Source of the DNA: Aureococcus anophagefferens
Taxonomy: Eukaryota; Sar; Pelagophyceae; Pelagomonadales; Pelagomonadaceae
Length of the DNA stretch: 64,000 nucleotides
NCBI RefSeq assembly: GCF_000186865.1
Contig: NW_008705571.1
Coordinates: 472,794 to 536,793, forward strand
Direction: 5' to 3'
Both the position numbers and the translations under genes were made by a program. Positions 1-8,300 of this stretch are shown in pieces (positions within the stretch are counted from its first letter, which is position 1; each line of letters starts with the position of its first letter). The notes below the pieces were generated by a model. The model saw only the letters and a program-made list of their open reading frames with translations. It was not told where the DNA came from and did no database searches.

Positions 1-167
1 CTCGCCGGATCCTAGCGGTCGCGGGGGCAGCCTGCGGCCATCGACACGATCGTTGGGCGTTTATGCGCGCGATCGTGCCCTGCAATGTGGCAAAGTGCCG
101 CGGCGCTTATGGTCGTCGCACGTGGGAATGCCCGGGGGCAGCCTCGTCGTCGTCCGTAGCTAGCCTC

Positions 168-1379
168 ATGACGACCGCCGCGCTGCTCGTATTGCTCTTC
201 GCGCCGGTCGACGTCGCGGCGCGGCGCCGGCTCGGCGCGTTTTCGCAGCGCGAGAGAGAGCGGGCCGCGCTGAAGGCGCCCGTCTCGTACCGCGTCGGCT
301 GCGGCTGCGACGAACGCGCCTGCGCGAACGCGAGCTTCTACAGGGTCTGTCCGGACCACCTGCGGGACCCCGGCTCCGAGACGGGGCCGAACTGCTTCAC
401 GCCCGTGCCCCAGAAATGCGACTGCGAGAAGCCTCCGGAGGAGCGCGCGCGGCAGTGCGCGTGGACCGCCTGGCTCCGGCGCTGCTCGAGCGGCGGCGGC
501 TCCGGCGGCGCGGCCGGACCGCCGAGCGCCGCCGGCTTCGGCGCGCCCTGCGGCGACCTCGACGCGTACGCGAGGGCCGTCTACGGCACGGCCGCCGCGG
601 ACCTGTCGCTCGCGTCCTTCTTCTGGACGGGGGTCCCGTTCTTCGAGAAGATGGACGTCGAGCACATGCAGGGCGAGATCTCCGTGCTGCGGACGTGCGT
701 CGCGTGCGCGGGCCACCTGCGCCCGGGCGCGCTGTGGATCCCCGTCGACGACGTCACGCAGAAGCCGCGCGCGCCCTGGATCAGCACGCTCTACGGCCCG
801 CCCATGGCGCGCCACGACGTGCCCGCCGCGCCGCCGACGTCGCCGCCCGGCGAGCACGCGTTCTTCCCGGGCTTCTTCGCCGCGGCGGACCTGAGCGCGC
901 GCCTCGCGGACCACAGCTGGGTCGAGGTCATGCGCATCGCGCGCGTCGACGACAAGCGCGAGGAGGGCGACCGCTGCCTCGCGAACCAGGTCTGGTACTG
1001 GCACGCGCCGGGCTCGGGCATCTGGCTCGACGTCGGCGAATCGCTCGTCCTCACGCCGGACTACGTCGGCCCGAGGCGCAAGTTCACGAGCTGCCGCGCG
1101 GCGCGCGCCGACGGCTTCGACACGATCCAGATCCCCGCGTTCCGCAACCTCTCGCACGCGTTCGAGCTCGTCGACTGCCGCGACTACGGCGGCGCCGGGC
1201 CCGACGCGCCCCTCGAGATGTGGGAGGCCGCCTGCCCGCCGGCGGCCGCGCGGCTCCGGCGGGGCACGCCGGCGCCGCGCGACGGCGCGCCCGCGCTCGC
1301 CAAGGCGCCGACGGCGGCCCGGCCCTGCCGCTGCGACCCCCGCTTCTCCTTCCTCAACTGCTACGGCGGCGATGCGTAA
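168..1379 (+). CDS. Secreted cysteine-rich protein of unknown function
   Basis: I do not recognise the family. The frame is open from an ATG at 63, but the ATG at 168 is preferred because it starts directly with a hydrophobic signal peptide (MTTAALLVLLFAPVDVAA). The mature protein of about 385 residues is rich in Cys, with clusters near the start (CGCDERAC) and near the end (CRCDPRFSFLNC), and has Trp/Gly-rich stretches such as WYWHAPGSGIWLDVG. This points to a disulfide-bonded protein of the secretory pathway or cell surface. No catalytic motif is obvious. The gene is unspliced and convergent with the protease downstream (stops 35 bp apart). The reading frame and secretion are fairly sure; function is unknown. 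Confidence 0.6.
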   Translation: MTTAALLVLLFAPVDVAARRRLGAFSQRERERAALKAPVSYRVGCGCDERACANASFYRVCPDHLRDPGSETGPNCFTPVPQKCDCEKPPEERARQCAWTAWLRRCSSGGGSGGAAGPPSAAGFGAPCGDLDAYARAVYGTAAADLSLASFFWTGVPFFEKMDVEHMQGEISVLRTCVACAGHLRPGALWIPVDDVTQKPRAPWISTLYGPPMARHDVPAAPPTSPPGEHAFFPGFFAAADLSARLADHSWVEVMRIARVDDKREEGDRCLANQVWYWHAPGSGIWLDVGESLVLTPDYVGPRRKFTSCRAARADGFDTIQIPAFRNLSHAFELVDCRDYGGAGPDAPLEMWEAACPPAAARLRRGTPAPRDGAPALAKAPTAARPCRCDPRFSFLNCYGGDA

Positions 1380-1414
1380 TATTTGCATGATCTTAGAACA
1401 CGACCGACGCCGCC

Positions 1415-2987
1415 CTACCAGACGCCCCCGACCTTGGCCACCGTGGCCTCGTCCGCGACGCCGCACGTGTTCGCGTCCATCTGGAGGCGGATGTAGCCGT
1501 CCTCGCCCCAGGACGTCGACCAGGAGTTGCGCACGATCCAGTAGGGCTCCTCGCCCGTCGCGTCGTAGCCGACGAGCTGGACGCAGTGGTCGATGTCCGC
1601 GTAGGCGCCGGAGCACGCGTCGTACCGCAAAACGCCGCCGGTATAATCGTCCCAGGCGCCCGCGTTGACGCAGACGGCCGCGGGCGTCGCCTGGATCGTC
1701 TTCGCGAGCTCGCCGAGGTCCTGGTCGGCGCAGAGGCCCTCGCCGCAGGGGTCGGTGGCGAAGGCGTAGCCCTCGACCTGTGTGGAAATCAACCAGTGAG
1801 CTGGGACGTCCCGACCAAACTTTGAAATTCTCTAGCTCGGTCAAATCGAAGTCGATTCGGCTGATTTTTGGACGGATCGATTGCTCTCGTCGAGTTCTCG
1901 AAGCACAGCGGAAGTGCTTGTGTCAAAACATTCGAATACGCGCACATTGAAGTCGGGTTGAAGATTTGATTTGCACACAGGCCTCGACGGTCGCGTAGGG
2001 GCCGATGTAGTCGTACTCCGTCACGAGCTCGCTCAAATCCATGTCGCAGGCGTTGGTGCAGAAGGGGCCGAGGCACTCCTCGTCGGGCGTGAGGGCCTGC
2101 GTGTAGGGCCAGTAGGCCGCGGGCGACAGGCCGATCGCGCCCTTGATGTAGTCGTACGCGACGGTGACGTCGCCGCCGCCGCAGCCGAAGCAGCAGCCCT
2201 CCTCGGGGTCGTCGATGTACTTGGCGCAGGACGTCACCTGCTGGGCGCTGAGCACCACGGGCGGGCCGCCCGCGAGGTAGAACTGGGACTCGACCTGCTC
2301 CGTCGTCGAGAACGCCCAGCACGAGCCGCACTGGCCCTGGTTCTTCACGGGCGTGAGCACGTCGTCGACCTTGCGCCAGTCGACCTGGCCGTCCTCCCAG
2401 TCCACGTTCTTCGCCTTGGACCGCCACTCGTCGACGTCGAACTTCTCGTACGAGTCCTTGTACGTCTCGAACATCCCTCGGTCCTTGCGGCCGCGCGCGA
2501 ACGCGGACGTGCCCGGCGCGCGGTCCGCGTGCGCCGTGACGCCGAAGACGGGCTTGCCGTTGAGCGCGTTCTTCTCCGCGAGCTCGGCGACGCGCGCGTG
2601 GTAGTAGGACCGCTTGAGCGCCTCGTCCTCGGGGCTCGCGTAGCTTTTTCGGAACCGCGCCTTGAACTCGATCCACTCCGCGTCCTCCGCGGCCGTGTAC
2701 TCGACGTCCGGCACGACCGCGAGCGGCACGACCTCCGTCGTCGCTGCCGCGGCGGCGTCGTCCGTCGCGGCGTCTTTGAAATCGATGTGGCCGCCGTTCG
2801 TTGCTACGCCAAGGATGATCACCGCAGCAGCGCCGACCGCGATCATGGCCGTAGCGCCGCGCCAGCGCGCGCAGGGCCTGATCTGCTCCTTGGTAAGAGG
2901 AGAGAGCTCGTCGTCGAGCGTCTTCGAGCCATACTCGTCCATGATCGACGAGGTCGAGTCGAGGCAGCCCGGGCGCGCAGGACTCAT
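1415..2987 (-). CDS. Papain-family (C1A) cysteine protease, two exons
   Basis: Peptide-bond hydrolase of the cathepsin L/papain type. Exon 1 is 2987-1989 and exon 2 is 1777-1415, joined in phase 0. Exon 1 encodes a short cytosolic tail, a membrane anchor near residues 47-62 (MIAVGAAAVIILGVA), an I29-like inhibitory propeptide (EFKARFRKSYASPEDE) and the catalytic Cys block NQGQCGSCWAFSTTEQ with its oxyanion Gln. Exon 2 supplies the catalytic His (DHCVQLVGYD) and Asn (RNSWSTSWGEDGYI). The type II anchor suggests a lysosomal, vacuolar or secretory-route enzyme. Total length is about 453 aa. The 211-bp intron is an introner element whose removal restores an uninterrupted target sequence. Family assignment is firm; the exact cathepsin class is not. 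Confidence 0.9.
1778..1980 (-). mobile_element. Introner element (MITE-like intron) in the protease gene
   Basis: The element has terminal inverted repeats CTGTGTG/CACACAG and is flanked by 8-bp direct repeats (1770-1777 and 1981-1988, 7 of 8 identical, core GTCGAGG on the coding strand). On the minus strand the GT of the duplicated target at 1988-1987 serves as donor and the terminal CACACAG of the element provides the acceptor. Splicing out 1778-1988 recreates the pre-insertion sequence. It is less GC-rich than the surrounding exons. About 170 bp is closely similar to the element at 54779-54948, including the core CGGCTGATTTTTGGACG and the end GAAGTCGGGTTGAAGATTTG. Confidence 0.88.
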
Positions 2988-3174
2988 CTAGAAGATGAGA
3001 AGTGTCTTCACGGTGCTGTGGGTACACAACATCAACCAAGCTTCGTTGCACAGGGTACCGGGGTCTTCCTCTCCTTGCAGCCGGGCGCCCTTCAATAACC
3101 CGCGGGTCCCCGAGCCCACGCGCCAGCTGATGCGAGCGGCTGCACCTTCCAACATGGGTTTTGAGCTTAGTCCC

Positions 3175-4089
3175 CTACGCGGCGCCGGGCCGGGGGAGCA
3201 TCTCCGGGTCGCAGAGCTCGGCGTCGAAGACGACGGCGCCGGGGCCGTCGTCGCCGGGCATCGGGCCGGTCCGGAACAGGAACTCCTCGAGCTTCGGGGG
3301 CTCGAAGGTCCGGACGTCGAGGTCGCGCAGGGCCTTCTCCTCGAGCTGTTCCAGGAGGTCGTCGTCCTTGTAGCGCATCTCCATGAGCTCGAGGTCGCTC
3401 GGCGGCGGGCGGTCGTCGCTGTCGAACTTTGGGATCTCAAAGTCCTTGACGAGGTTCGGCTCGTCGATGGCGTCGAGCGTCGCGATGAGCTCGTCGTTGT
3501 CGTGGAGCCGCCCGGCGGCGTGCTCGATGGGCTCGTAGTCGTCGCGCCAGCCGCCGTAGGCGCAGCTCGAGCCCGCGCGCATCTCCGCCGTGACGTCCTC
3601 GGGACCCAGAATCACCCGCGGGACCTTCGGCGCGGGCTCGGCTTTCGGGATCTCCGCGGGCTTCGGCGGCGCGGGCGCGGCTTTCGGCGCCTCCGCGGGC
3701 GCGGGCGCGGCTTTCGGGACCTCCGCGGGCGCGGCTTTCGGGACCTCCGCGCGCTGGGACAGCGCCTTGATGGCGCTCTTGGCGTCCGACAGCGGCGCCC
3801 GGAGCTGCGACTTGGCCGGCGTCGCGAACGTGAGCGTCCGCCCGGGCGTCGCCGAGGGCTTGAGGGCGCTCTTCGCGCCGTCGCGCGCCTTGTCGCCGAC
3901 GGCCGTGTTGCCGTTCTTTATGTCCCCAAAGGCCACGCGCTTCGTCGTCGTCGGCGCCCCGAGGGCCTTGCGCGCCACCGGCGTGAAGAGGCTCTTCTTG
4001 AGCGCGCCCGACTTCTTCGTCGTCGTCGGGGCCGCCGCCGGCGCGTCCTCGAAGAATTTGATCGCCGTCGCGCGCTGGGGGAGCGCCAT
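3175..4089 (-). CDS. Securin-like protein (tentative)
   Basis: A basic, Ala/Pro/Lys-rich, probably disordered 304-aa protein. Residues 40-43 (RKAL within PVARKALGAP) form a destruction box in the same local context as the RKALG box of animal securin. The middle carries repeated KAAPAPAEAPK units (about 115-150). The acidic C-terminal third contains KLEEFLFRTGPMPGDDG, which resembles the separase-binding LEKLFQLGPPSP-type segment of vertebrate securin. Securins inhibit separase until anaphase and are among the least conserved cell-cycle proteins, so these short motifs are all that would be expected to survive. The assignment is inference; a generic D-box-containing chromatin protein is the alternative. 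It is divergent from VPS26C with a 331-bp shared promoter. Confidence 0.5.
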   Translation of the reverse strand: MALPQRATAIKFFEDAPAAAPTTTKKSGALKKSLFTPVARKALGAPTTTKRVAFGDIKNGNTAVGDKARDGAKSALKPSATPGRTLTFATPAKSQLRAPLSDAKSAIKALSQRAEVPKAAPAEVPKAAPAPAEAPKAAPAPPKPAEIPKAEPAPKVPRVILGPEDVTAEMRAGSSCAYGGWRDDYEPIEHAAGRLHDNDELIATLDAIDEPNLVKDFEIPKFDSDDRPPPSDLELMEMRYKDDDLLEQLEEKALRDLDVRTFEPPKLEEFLFRTGPMPGDDGPGAVVFDAELCDPEMLPRPGAA

Positions 4090-4420
4090 CGTCTCTGGGG
4101 TCGATCGCAGCCCTGCGCGGGTGAGAGAGGGTCGGGTGCGGCTCGGGCGCGCGCGCGGCGCGAGTCAACGGCGTCGCGCCGTGTTCTGGCGGCGCGCGCG
4201 ACCGTTCCGCCGTGTTCCGCCCAGAAAATATCGGCGTTTCGTGGTCTCCCGCGTGCAGTGCGCGCGCGGACGAGGTGTATGGTGTCAAGAAGGCCAGACA
4301 CGGGCGCGCGCGCGCGTCAAACGCAGAGAGCTCGGCGCGCGCCAACAGCTGAGCAAAGTCAACTCGCGCGGGCCCCGATATTGCGGCCAAAGTTTACCGC
4401 CGCTGCCCATCCACACAAGC
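4090..4420. promoter_or_regulatory. Divergent promoter between securin-like gene and VPS26C
   Basis: This 331-bp gene-free stretch separates two divergent starts. It is rich in CpG and alternating GCGCGC runs, with no TATA box recognised. A half-match to the recurring promoter palindrome (GCTGCCC) lies at about 4403, just upstream of the VPS26C ATG. Confidence 0.4.
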
Positions 4421-5344
4421 ATGGCGGCCCAGTCGGAGATCGAGCACAGCACGCTGGAAATCGCGCTCCGGCGCGTGGACCGCATCTACCGGCCCGGCGA
4501 CGTCGTCGACGGGAAGCTCATCGTGAGCGCGCGCAAGGGCTGGGCCCACAAGGGCATCTCCATGAAGGTCACGGGCAGCGCGCAGCTGCAGCTGTCGCAC
4601 CGGTCCATGGGGCTCTTCGAGAGCGTGAGCAGCGTGCGGCCGCGGGAGCTGTTGCGGACGCAGATCGAGCTGACGCCGCCCGGGCGCTTCCCCGACGGCG
4701 TCACGGAGATCCCCTTCGAGTTCGAGCTGCAGGCGCTCGCCGGCGAGGCGCTGCACGAGAGCTACCACGGCGTCTACATCAACGTCTGCTACACCATGGC
4801 CTGCGAGTGCAAGCGGGGCGTCATGTCCAAGCCCCTCGAGCGCGACATCGAGTTCATCGTCGAGGTGCCGTCGAAGGAGAGCCCGCCAGCGGACCCGCGC
4901 GCGTTCTCGATCACGCCGGAGTCGCTGGAGAACGTCCGCGCGTCGTCCGTCGCCGCCATCCCGCGCTTCAAGGTCTCGGGCAAGCTCCACCGCCAGTCCT
5001 GCCCCATCAACCTGCCGTTCACGGGCGAGTTCGTCGTCGAGGAGTCCCAGGCGAGCGTCAAGTCCATCGAGCTCCAGCTCGTCCGATCCGAGACGGTCCG
5101 CCACCCGGAGAGCGGCAACACCGCGCGGGAGGCGACGGAGATCCAGAACATCCAGATCGCCGAGGGCGACGTCTGCCGCAACCTCGTCATCCCCATCTAC
5201 ATGATCTTCCCGCGCCTCTTCACGTGCCCGACGATGATCACCGACGACTTCAAGGTCGAGTTCGAGGTCAACCTCATCGTCATCTTCGGCGACGGCTACA
5301 TGATCACGGAGAACTTCCCCATCAAGCTCCACCGCTACCGCTGA
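4421..5344 (+). CDS. VPS26C: VPS26C/DSCR3-type arrestin-fold subunit of retriever
   Basis: A 307-aa protein that matches the VPS26 family over its full length (two arrestin-like beta-sandwich lobes), closest to DSCR3/VPS26C. Characteristic stretches are YRPGDVVDGKLIV near residue 25, GVYINVCYTMACECKRG near 118 and the C-terminal DDFKVEFEVNLIVIFGDGY. VPS26C is the cargo-side subunit of the retriever complex with VPS35L and VPS29, which recycles endosomal membrane proteins to the cell surface. The frame stays open upstream to 3590, but the ATG at 4421 gives the family's usual N-terminus. Single exon. Confidence 0.88.
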   Translation: MAAQSEIEHSTLEIALRRVDRIYRPGDVVDGKLIVSARKGWAHKGISMKVTGSAQLQLSHRSMGLFESVSSVRPRELLRTQIELTPPGRFPDGVTEIPFEFELQALAGEALHESYHGVYINVCYTMACECKRGVMSKPLERDIEFIVEVPSKESPPADPRAFSITPESLENVRASSVAAIPRFKVSGKLHRQSCPINLPFTGEFVVEESQASVKSIELQLVRSETVRHPESGNTAREATEIQNIQIAEGDVCRNLVIPIYMIFPRLFTCPTMITDDFKVEFEVNLIVIFGDGYMITENFPIKLHRYR

Positions 5345-5372
5345 ATGGGCGCGTTCCTACAGTAAGGGAAGA

Positions 5373-8300
5373 TTACCGCTTCTCGAAGGCGAAGAGGCCG
5401 AAGAAGAGGCACGTGAGCAGGTCCGCGCCGGCGCCGAACGCGACGAGCGCGAGGTGGTCCGCGAGCGCGTCGTCGGCGTCGAAGCCGAAGCAGTGGAGGA
5501 TGGCCTCGCCGGGATAGGGACCCGTGCGAATTTTCGACGAGCCGACCTTGGACGAGATGTAGAGATCCTCGACGAGCGCGAACTCGTGCGCGACCAAAGC
5601 CTCGTACGCGTAGGACATGGGCAGGCACGACGCCAGGGCCCGCCAGACGGGCGCCAGGTCCGCCGGGTTGATGAAGAAACCGCTCAGCAATAAATTGAAG
5701 AGGAGCAGCAGGCTCGTCGCCGCGCTCGCGATCGCGTTCGAGCTCGCGACCGCGCCGACGGCGCGGCCCGTCGCCGCGAGCACGTAGTGGATCTGGAAGG
5801 CGGCGAGCACGAAGCCCAGGGCGTGGTTGTAGGTCTTCGCCGCGTGGCTCAGGCCCACGACCAAGCCCGCGAGCGCCAGCGGCGGCGCGACGCGGAGCGG
5901 CAGCGCGTCGCCGACGTACGCGGCGGCCGCGAACGCCTGCGCGAAGCCGTAGGAGTCGCGCTCCCGCGCCAGGAGCCGCGCCGCGCGCCGGCTCCTCGGC
6001 GGCGCCGACAGCGCCGACAGCCCCAGCGACGTGCAGAGCACGAACGCGAGGCCCAGCCGGTCCTGGATGCCCGCGGCCTGCCCGTTCCGCGACGGCAGGT
6101 CCTCGTAGACCAGCCCGAGGATGGCTCCCACGACGAGCGCGGGGACGTACTGCAGCACCAATAGAGGCCCGTCCCGCAGGCACTGGCGCCGCTCGCGCGT
6201 CGCCAGGAGGCAGAGCGCCTGGAAGCCGCCGACGGGCGCGGGCCGCGCGCGGCGCCGGCCGCGCCTTTGGGGCGACGGCGCATCCGCCGCGTCCGACGCC
6301 GCCACCGCCAGCCCGCCGGGCGCCTGGGCGAGGTCGAGCATGGCGTCGGCCGGGTTCGAGGCCATGGGCCCGTCCGCGGCGCGCGCGTCGAGCGCCGCGC
6401 GGACGTCGGCCGGCGTCCCGCAGACGCGGAGCCGCCCGCGGACGAGGAGCGCGACGCGGTCCAGCGCGACGAAGATCTCGCGCCGCGGCTGGTGGAGCAC
6501 GGCGACCACGGTCACGCCGAGGCGGCTCACGTCCTGGAGGCGCCGGCAGACCACGAGCGCCGTCGCCGCGTCCAGGCCCGTCGTCGGCTCGTCGCAGAAC
6601 AGCAGCTGCCGCTTCGCGAGCAGGGTCGTCGCGAGGGTGACCCGCCGCCGCTGGCCGCCGCTGGCCTTGCCCAGCCGCGTCTCCTCGTAGCAGCGCGCGT
6701 CCAGCGCCAGCGCGTCGGCCTCGGCGCGCGCGACGCGCCGCTTCCGCGCGGCCGGCCACGCGCCCGGGAGCCGCAGCTTCGCGTGGAACGTCAGGTGCTC
6801 GCGGCACGTGAGGTGCGGGGGCAGCACGTCGTCCTGGGGCGCGAAGGCGCTGCTGAGGCGCCGCTGGCGCGCCGTCGCGGCGTCGAGCGTCCCGCCGTCG
6901 ACGGCGCCCGGGCCCAGAAAGTGGCGCCGGCTCAGGTCCACGGCGCCCCGCGCGCGGCCCGACGTCCGCCGCCCGGCCAAAACATCCAGCAGCGACGACT
7001 TGCCCGCGCCCGACGGCCCGAGCAGCGCCGTGACGCCGCCCGGCGCCGCGGACAGCGACACGCGGTCGAGCACGGGCGCGGCGACGCCCGCGAGCGCGAG
7101 CGACACGTCGCGGCACGCGAGCCGCGGCGGCGGCGCCTCGCCGAAGAGCGCGTCGTCGTCGTCCTCCGGCGGCGGCAGCGGCGCCTCGGGCGGGGGCACG
7201 CAGGCCGCGGCGACGGCGAGGCACGCGGCGCCCGCCGCGGAGACGCACGCGAGCGCGAGGAGCGCGCGCGACTTCGGCGCGACGGCCAGCAGCGCGGGCA
7301 GCGCCGCGGGGCCGACGTTGAGCAGGGCCCCGACGACGCCCGTCGCCACGGGGAGCGCCTCGGGCGGCGACACGACCGTGATCGTCGCCCAGAAGAGCGT
7401 GTTGAAGACGGACCAGCCCGCGCTGAGGACCAAGGTGCCGTACGCGAGGCCGCTCGACCCGTCGCCGTAGTACGCGCCAAAGGCCAGGGGGAAGCTGAGC
7501 GCGCTCACGGCCGCGGCGACGAGGCGCGCCGTGAGCGCCGACCGCTTTTTGTCCACCAGGAAGCCCACCGCGGGCCCCAGGACCACGATGGCCGCCTCGG
7601 GGCAGAGGATGAGCCCGTCGGCCGCCGCGACGCTCAGGCCGAAGCGGCCCGCGAGGATCTTCGACCCGAGCGCGAGCCAGGTCACGGCGCCCGCGTAGAC
7701 CAGCGCGCCGCCGAGGGCGTACCACCAGAACGTCGCCGGCAGCGCCGCCAGCGCCGCCTGGACCGGGAGGCGCGGCGGCGGCGGCGGCGCCGGCGACCCG
7801 TTGAGCGACGCGTACGGCGCCCGGTCCCCTTCGACGCGGCGGACGACGCGCTGCGCGACCAGCGCGAACCCGAAACTCGCCGCGCCGACGGCGCCCGCGG
7901 CGTAGAGGGGCGCGTCGAGCCCGAAGGCCGCGAGGAGCGCCGGCGACAGGCCGAACGTCGCGACGGAGCCGACCCTCAACAGCGCGTTCGTGACCCCGAC
8001 GACCTTGGCCCAGTCGTCGCGGAAGATGGGCCCCATGAACGGAATGCTCCCGAGGTCGATGGCCTCGTAGCAGGCGCCGAGCACGCAGCGCGCCCCGAGC
8101 AGCAGGGGGAAGCTCCGCGCGCCGACGCCCGCGGCCCAGAGCGCGTGGCCCGCGCACGCGCAGCCCGTGAAAAACACGAGCGGCGCCGTCGCGTCCGCCG
8201 CCGCCTGGGCCATGGCGCCGGCCACCAAGGGCATGAACACGTTGGGCACGTAGTAGACGTTGTGGAGCAGGCCGAACTGGAGGCTCGACATGGGCCACCG

